A DNA stretch of 54,612 nucleotides from contig JAJQBI010000010.1 of NCBI GenBank assembly GCA_021203365.1, positions 1 through 54,612 on the forward strand. The letters are read 5' to 3'. This DNA is from Clostridiales bacterium (lineage in GTDB: Bacteria > Bacillota > Clostridia > Lachnospirales > Lachnospiraceae). Shown here in pieces: positions 51,001-54,612 of this stretch (position 1 is the stretch's first letter; each line of letters starts with the position of its first letter). Made by a program: the position numbers and the translations under genes. Below the pieces are notes generated by a model that had not been told where the DNA came from, made no database searches, and saw only the letters and a program-made list of their open reading frames with translations.

Positions 51001-52620
51001 TACATAGACAGAAGTGCTGGTGACAATCTCCTCACGGATGGCGTCAATGGGCGGATTGGTTACCTGGGCAAAAAGCTGCTTGAAATAATCAAACAGGGGC
51101 CGGTTTTCTTTGGAGAGAACCGCGAGAGGCGTATCCACGCCCATGGCTCCGATGCTCTCCCCGCCGTTTAAGGCCATATTCCGGATGGAGGTGCGGTACT
51201 GCTCATAGGTATATCCAAAGGCCTTCTGCAGCCGTGCCCTCTGCTCCTCGGTATACTCCTCCAGGCGAAGGTTGGGGATCTTAATGTCCTTCAGCTGCAC
51301 AAGATTCTGATCCAGCCATTCCCCATAGGGCTGCATTTTCGCGTATTTTTCCTTCAGCTCGCTGTCGTCCACAACCTTTCCGGCCACCGTATCCACCAGA
51401 AGCATTTTCCCCGGATGGAGGCGCTCCTTGCGGATAATCTTCTCCTCGGGAACCGGAAGAGCCCCCACCTCAGAGGAAAGAATCACATAGCCGTCGGAGG
51501 TAATATAATACCGGGATGGGCGAAGGCCGTTCCGGTCCAGAACCGCACCCATCACATCCCCGTCGGAAAACAGAATGGATGCCGGGCCGTCCCAGGATTC
51601 CATCATGGTGGCGTAATACTGGTAAAAATCCCGGATATCCTGGGAGATGGTGTCATTGTTTGCCCAGGGTTCGGGGATGGTGATCATGGCCGCCAGGGCC
51701 AGGTCCATACCGCTCATGGTGAGGAATTCCAGGGTGTTGTCCAGCATGGCGGAATCGGAACCGCTGCGGTTGACCACCGGAAGAATTTTGTGAAGCTCCT
51801 CCTTCAGGGCGTCGGATTCCATATTTTCCTCCCGGGCGAGCATCTTGTCCGCGTTCCCCCGGATGGTGTTGATTTCCCCGTTATGTACGATAAAACGGTT
51901 GGGATGGGCGCGCTCCCAGCTGGGGTTGGTGTTGGTGGAAAAGCGGGAATGAATCAGGGCGATGGCAGACTCATAGTCCGTGCTCTGCAGATCCTCAAAA
52001 AAGGTGCGCAGCTGACCTACCAGGAACATGCCCTTATACACGATGGTACGGCTGCTCATGGAAACCACATAGGTATTGTCATTGCTCTGCTCAAATTCTC
52101 TGCGGGCTATATAAAGCATGCGGTCAAAGGCAAGTCCTTTCTCCACATCCGCGGGCTTTTGGATAAAAGCCTGCATGATGCAGGGCATACATTCTCTTGC
52201 CTTGTGTCCCAGAACCTCCGGAAAGGTGGGCACCTTCCTCCATCCAAGAAGCTCCAGGCCCTCCTTTTTCACAATGATCTCAAACATTTTTTTCGCCTGG
52301 GCGCGCTTGATCTCATGCTGGGGGAAGAAGAACTGGGCAATTCCGTATTCTCTCTCCTCCCCGAGAAGAATTCCTTCTTTTTTACATGCTTTTTTGAAAA
52401 ACTTATGAGAAATCTGGAGAAGGATTCCTACACCGTCTCCGGTTTTTCCCTCCGCATCCTTTCCGGCGCGGTGCTCCAGATTCTCCACGATGTGCAGCGC
52501 GTTGGCGACGGTATCGTGGGTCTTCTTTCCTTTAATATTCACCACCGCTCCGATTCCGCAGTTGTCATGTTCAAACCGCGGATCGTAAAGACCCTGCTGC
52601 GCGTTCCTCACTTCTTTCAT
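48073..52620 (-). CDS. gltB: glutamate synthase, large subunit
   Basis: GOGAT alpha subunit, 1515 residues, converting glutamine + 2-oxoglutarate to two glutamates. After a short propeptide the nucleophile Cys21 begins the class II glutaminase domain (FEHDNCGIG). The central domain and FMN site (SGYDGGTGAAPRSS) precede the [3Fe-4S] cysteines (CVMMRVCNLDTCPVG) and the C-terminal beta-helix (GGIAYVLD). I chose ATG 52620 (MKEVRNAQQ); a 34-codon upstream extension is not family sequence. Confidence 0.97.
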   Translation of the reverse strand: MKEVRNAQQGLYDPRFEHDNCGIGAVVNIKGKKTHDTVANALHIVENLEHRAGKDAEGKTGDGVGILLQISHKFFKKACKKEGILLGEEREYGIAQFFFPQHEIKRAQAKKMFEIIVKKEGLELLGWRKVPTFPEVLGHKARECMPCIMQAFIQKPADVEKGLAFDRMLYIARREFEQSNDNTYVVSMSSRTIVYKGMFLVGQLRTFFEDLQSTDYESAIALIHSRFSTNTNPSWERAHPNRFIVHNGEINTIRGNADKMLAREENMESDALKEELHKILPVVNRSGSDSAMLDNTLEFLTMSGMDLALAAMITIPEPWANNDTISQDIRDFYQYYATMMESWDGPASILFSDGDVMGAVLDRNGLRPSRYYITSDGYVILSSEVGALPVPEEKIIRKERLHPGKMLLVDTVAGKVVDDSELKEKYAKMQPYGEWLDQNLVQLKDIKIPNLRLEEYTEEQRARLQKAFGYTYEQYRTSIRNMALNGGESIGAMGVDTPLAVLSKENRPLFDYFKQLFAQVTNPPIDAIREEIVTSTSVYVGKDGNLLEEKPENCQVLKINNPILTNTDMLKIKNMKVPGFKVAVVSTLYYKSTKLERAMDRLFVEVDKVYREGANILVLSDRGVDENHMPIPSLLAVSAVHQHLVKTKKSTSLSIILESGEPSEVHHFATLLGYGASAINPYLAQETIRELIDNHMLEKDYYAAVDDYNHAIISGIVKIASKMGISTIQSYQGSQIFEAIGISKDVIDKYFTGTVSRVGGITLEDIEDNVEHLRSKAFDPLDLATDLTLDSRGTHKMRSQGEEHRYNPRTIHLLQQSTWRGSYDMFKEYTKLVDEENHGSLRGLLDFRYAKEPIPMEEVESVDEIVKRFKTGAMSYGSISEEAHETLAVAMNHLHGKSNTGEGGESDERIASAGEANDRCSAIKQVASGRFGVTSSYLVSAREIQIKMAQGAKPGEGGHLPAKKVYPWIAKTRHSTPGVSLISPPPHHDIYSIEDLAELIYDLKNANKYADISVKLVSEAGVGTVAAGVAKAGAQTILISGYDGGTGAAPRSSIHNAGLPWELGLAETHQTLIMNGLRSRVRIETDGKLMSGRDVAIAALLGAEEFGFATAPLVTMGCVMMRVCNLDTCPVGVATQNPELRKRFRGKPEYVENFMRYIAQELREYMSRLGVHTIDEMVGRTDLLEVSDKAMEPHKGKLDLSPILENPFAGSGQKVTFDRKNVYDFALEKTLDEKVLLKKCQGAVERGEKVTLDLEVANTDRAFGTILGSEITRHHKDGLPEDTVVLNCRGAGGQSFGAFVPRGVTLKLTGDSNDYFGKGLSGGKLIVKVPEKAGYKAEENIIIGNVALYGATSGKAFINGVAGERFAVRNSGAYAVVEGVGEHGCEYMTGGRVVVLGKTGKNFAAGMSGGIAYVLDVENVLYKNLNKSMISIEAVDNKYDRKELRDLIEAHVEATGSQIGKKVLADFDAYLPHFKKIIPDEFKRMITLSSKLEEKGLTTEQAQMEAFYESIGVKH

Positions 52621-52725
52621 AATCCTCGTCCTTTCATTGTCATACTCACCATGATACACAGTTTTTCGAAAAAGAGCCCTCCCCGCGTAACCCGGTTTAT
52701 CTGCTCTCCGAAGCCCTGTCATCCA

Positions 52726-54354
52726 TCACTTTATCCGCGCGGCCTCCTCCGCTGTTTTCCGATCCACCGCTGCCTGAATAAATCCCCGGAAAAGGGGATG
52801 GGCCCGGTTGGGTCTGGATTTAAACTCCGGATGGCCCTGGGTTCCCACAAAAAACGGATGATCCCGAAGCTCGATCATCTCTACAATGCGGCCGTCCGGT
52901 GAAGTTCCCGCAATCAGCATTCCCTTTTCGCCAAGTTCCTGACGGAACGCGTTGTTCACCTCATAGCGGTGTCTGTGGCGTTCCTCAATCTCCCGGGTTC
53001 CAAAAAGAGCGTAAGATCTGGAATTCTCCGCAAGCACACAGGGATAGCTTCCCAGCCGCAGCGTCCCTCCCAGGTCCTCCACGTCCTCCTGATCCGGCAT
53101 CAGGGCGATCACCGGGTGGGTGGTCTCCGGAGAAAGCTCAACGCTGTTTGCATCCTCATAGCCCAGCACATGGCGGGCGAATTCCACAATGGCCATCTGC
53201 ATCCCCAGACAGATTCCCAGGTAGGGGATCTTATGAACCCGTGCATACCGGGCGGCCAGAATCATCCCTTCGGTTCCCCGGTTTCCAAAGCCTCCGGGCA
53301 CCAGAATGCCGTCCACGGAGTAAAGGAACTGGTCCAGGGTCTTTTCATTGACCTCCTCGGAATCGATCCACACAATGTCCACCTTGGCCCGGCAGGAAAT
53401 CCCTCCGTGCTTCAGAGCCTCCACCACACTGAGATAGGCGTCGTGAAGCTGAGTATACTTGCCTACCATGGCAATTCTCACATTTTTGTCCGGATTCCGA
53501 AGGTTTTCCACCATGGATTCCCAGTCCGTGAGATCCGGCTTTCGGTTTTCCAGGCGAAGGGTCTGGAGAACCACGTCCGCCAGTTTCTCTCTTTCCATGG
53601 CCAGGGGCGCCTCATATAAATATTCCACATCCAGATTCTGAAGGACGTGGCTGACCGGCACATTACAGAACAGTGCGATCTTCTCCCGCAGCTCGTCGCT
53701 TAAGGGATACTCACTTCGGCACACCAGCAGGTCCGGCTGAATTCCCATTCCCTGCAGCTCCTTCACACTGGCCTGGGTGGGCTTGGTCTTCAGCTCCCCG
53801 GAGGCCCGGAGATAAGGGATCAGCGTCACATGGATCAGAATGCAGTTGTCGTGGCCCACATTATGCTGAAACTGACGAATGGATTCCAGGAAGGGCTGAC
53901 TCTCTATATCTCCCACCGTACCGCCCACCTCGATGATGGCAATGCTGTTGTCCTCCGCATTTTTGGGCTGGTAAAAACGGCTTTTAATCTCATTGGTAAT
54001 ATGGGGGATGACCTGTACGGTCCCTCCGCCGAAATCCCCGTGCCTCTCCTTCTGAAGAACCGACCAGTAGATTTTTCCGGATGTCACATTGGAATTTTTG
54101 TCAAGACTCTCATCTATAAAACGCTCATAATGTCCCAGATCCAGGTCCGTCTCCGTGCCGTCGTCCGTCACAAAAACCTCCCCGTGCTGAATCGGGTTCA
54201 TCGTTCCGGGATCAATGTTGATGTAGGGGTCCAGCTTCTGCATGGTCACCTGATAGCCTCTCGCCTTCAGAAGACGCCCCAGGGACGCCGCTGTGATCCC
54301 CTTGCCCAGACCGGACACAACACCTCCTGTCACAAACACATACTTTACCGCCAT
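52726..54354 (-). CDS. pyrG: CTP synthase
   Basis: Glutamine-dependent amination of UTP to CTP. The 542-residue protein has the synthetase opening [17 protein letters not shown], the Mg/ATP region [20 protein letters not shown], and a class I amidotransferase domain with nucleophile Cys in [10 protein letters not shown] and His/Glu in QGHPEFKS. About 100 bases separate it from gltB; an AGAGC/GCTCTTTTT inverted repeat in that gap could end the transcript. Confidence 0.98.
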   Translation of the reverse strand: MAVKYVFVTGGVVSGLGKGITAASLGRLLKARGYQVTMQKLDPYINIDPGTMNPIQHGEVFVTDDGTETDLDLGHYERFIDESLDKNSNVTSGKIYWSVLQKERHGDFGGGTVQVIPHITNEIKSRFYQPKNAEDNSIAIIEVGGTVGDIESQPFLESIRQFQHNVGHDNCILIHVTLIPYLRASGELKTKPTQASVKELQGMGIQPDLLVCRSEYPLSDELREKIALFCNVPVSHVLQNLDVEYLYEAPLAMEREKLADVVLQTLRLENRKPDLTDWESMVENLRNPDKNVRIAMVGKYTQLHDAYLSVVEALKHGGISCRAKVDIVWIDSEEVNEKTLDQFLYSVDGILVPGGFGNRGTEGMILAARYARVHKIPYLGICLGMQMAIVEFARHVLGYEDANSVELSPETTHPVIALMPDQEDVEDLGGTLRLGSYPCVLAENSRSYALFGTREIEERHRHRYEVNNAFRQELGEKGMLIAGTSPDGRIVEMIELRDHPFFVGTQGHPEFKSRPNRAHPLFRGFIQAAVDRKTAEEAARIK

Positions 54355-54394
54355 TGTCTGATTTCCTCCTCCTCAAAATAAATGAAAAAATGCC

Positions 54395-54429
54395 AAAAAC
54401 AGATTCCGGGGGCACTTGCCCCATCCTGT
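54395..54429 (-). terminator. terminator-like attenuator in the pyrG leader
   Basis: Minus strand: ACAGgAT, GGGGC, AAGT loop, GCCCC, then ATCTGT running into TTTT. It lies 41-75 bases before the pyrG start codon, after any likely promoter. CTP-sensed attenuation of pyrG by reiterative G addition is known in Bacillus; a clear promoter with an initiating GGG run was not found here, so the mechanism is open. Confidence 0.6.
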
Positions 54430-54528
54430 CTCTGACACCTTTGTCATAAAAAATATCCATCCTCACACGTATGTACGCCCGCGATCTGCGCGGTTTTAAT
54501 ACATTTCCAGAGTTACTATTCACAGCCG

Positions 54529-54609
54529 CTTCCCCTCACATGCGCAATCCCGCCCGCTACGCGTGCTTTCTCGCTGCTTACGCAGCTAAGATTGCTTATG
54601 TGGGGGAAG
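54529..54609. repeat. large imperfect inverted repeat at the right edge
   Basis: CTTCCCCtCACA...GCAATC at 54529-54547 pairs with GATTGC...TGTGgGGGAAG at 54590-54609, enclosing about 40 bases that include a GCTGC/GCAGC hairpin (near 54573-54585). The rest of the edge (54430-54528) shows no gene. Confidence 0.75.
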
Positions 54610-54612
54610 TGA

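Overview
The window looks like chromosomal DNA of a spore-forming member of the Clostridia, most likely Lachnospiraceae, of roughly 50% G+C by eye. The evidence is gene content and order: ispF-cysS-mrnC-rlmB-sigH, clpC-radA, PyrK-dependent PyrD, a GltB/GltD glutamate synthase, an archaeal-type AspRS beside GatCAB, DapL, an orphan Spo0A-type DNA-binding domain and an ANTAR regulator beside glnA. The genus cannot be fixed from sequence alone. No prophage, insertion sequence, integrase or CRISPR array was seen, and nearly all genes lie on the minus strand.

Layout, left to right. (1) 1-93: a strong minus-strand promoter resembling those of rRNA operons, firing out of the window. (2) 94-5209: gntR-clpC-(tandem 140-bp repeats)-hypothetical-radA. 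(3) 5308-9572: purE-purM-purN-purD-sseB operon. (4) 9639-16702: pyrF-pyrK-pyrD-pyrE followed by three small membrane proteins, an HD hydrolase and a long M29-type aminopeptidase. (5) 16817-19586: csp with a structured leader (plus strand), a small membrane protein, degV, a DUF5721-like gene (plus) and an orphan Spo0A C-terminal-domain protein. (6) 19783-26081: CIRCE-controlled htpG, an acidic/Pro-Thr surface protein, a HAD hydrolase, maf and a tethered acidic protein. (7) 26115-31743: glnS, tRNA-Thr(GGT), then the ispF-cysS-mrnC-rlmB-sigH operon. (8) 31785-37955: a modular palindromic repeat, a serine beta-lactamase-fold exported protein, a nuclease/XPD-like helicase, lysC with a structured leader and a DUF2325 gene with an operator-like palindrome. 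(9) 38105-54429: a block centred on glutamine nitrogen: pyrG, gltB, gltD, glnA, ANTAR regulator, aspS, gatC, gatA, gatB, dapL. (10) 54529-54609: a large inverted repeat at the right edge.

How it fits together. GltBD and GlnA form the GS-GOGAT ammonia-assimilation cycle. Glutamine is the amide donor for PyrG (CTP) and GatCAB (Asn-tRNA, since the neighbouring AspRS looks non-discriminating and a GlnRS gene is also present). glnA has a consensus promoter followed at once by an intrinsic terminator that competes with two hairpins bearing AnnGnn hexaloops, the signature of ANTAR antitermination, and the ANTAR gene lies directly downstream.

The least explained material is non-coding: a two-copy family of nested palindromes (31785-32006 and 46252-46343) whose key word changes in step between two separate places in the element, the 140-bp tandem repeat after clpC, the lysC leader with a possible 26-codon leader ORF, and the csp leader with a terminator-like long-range stem.
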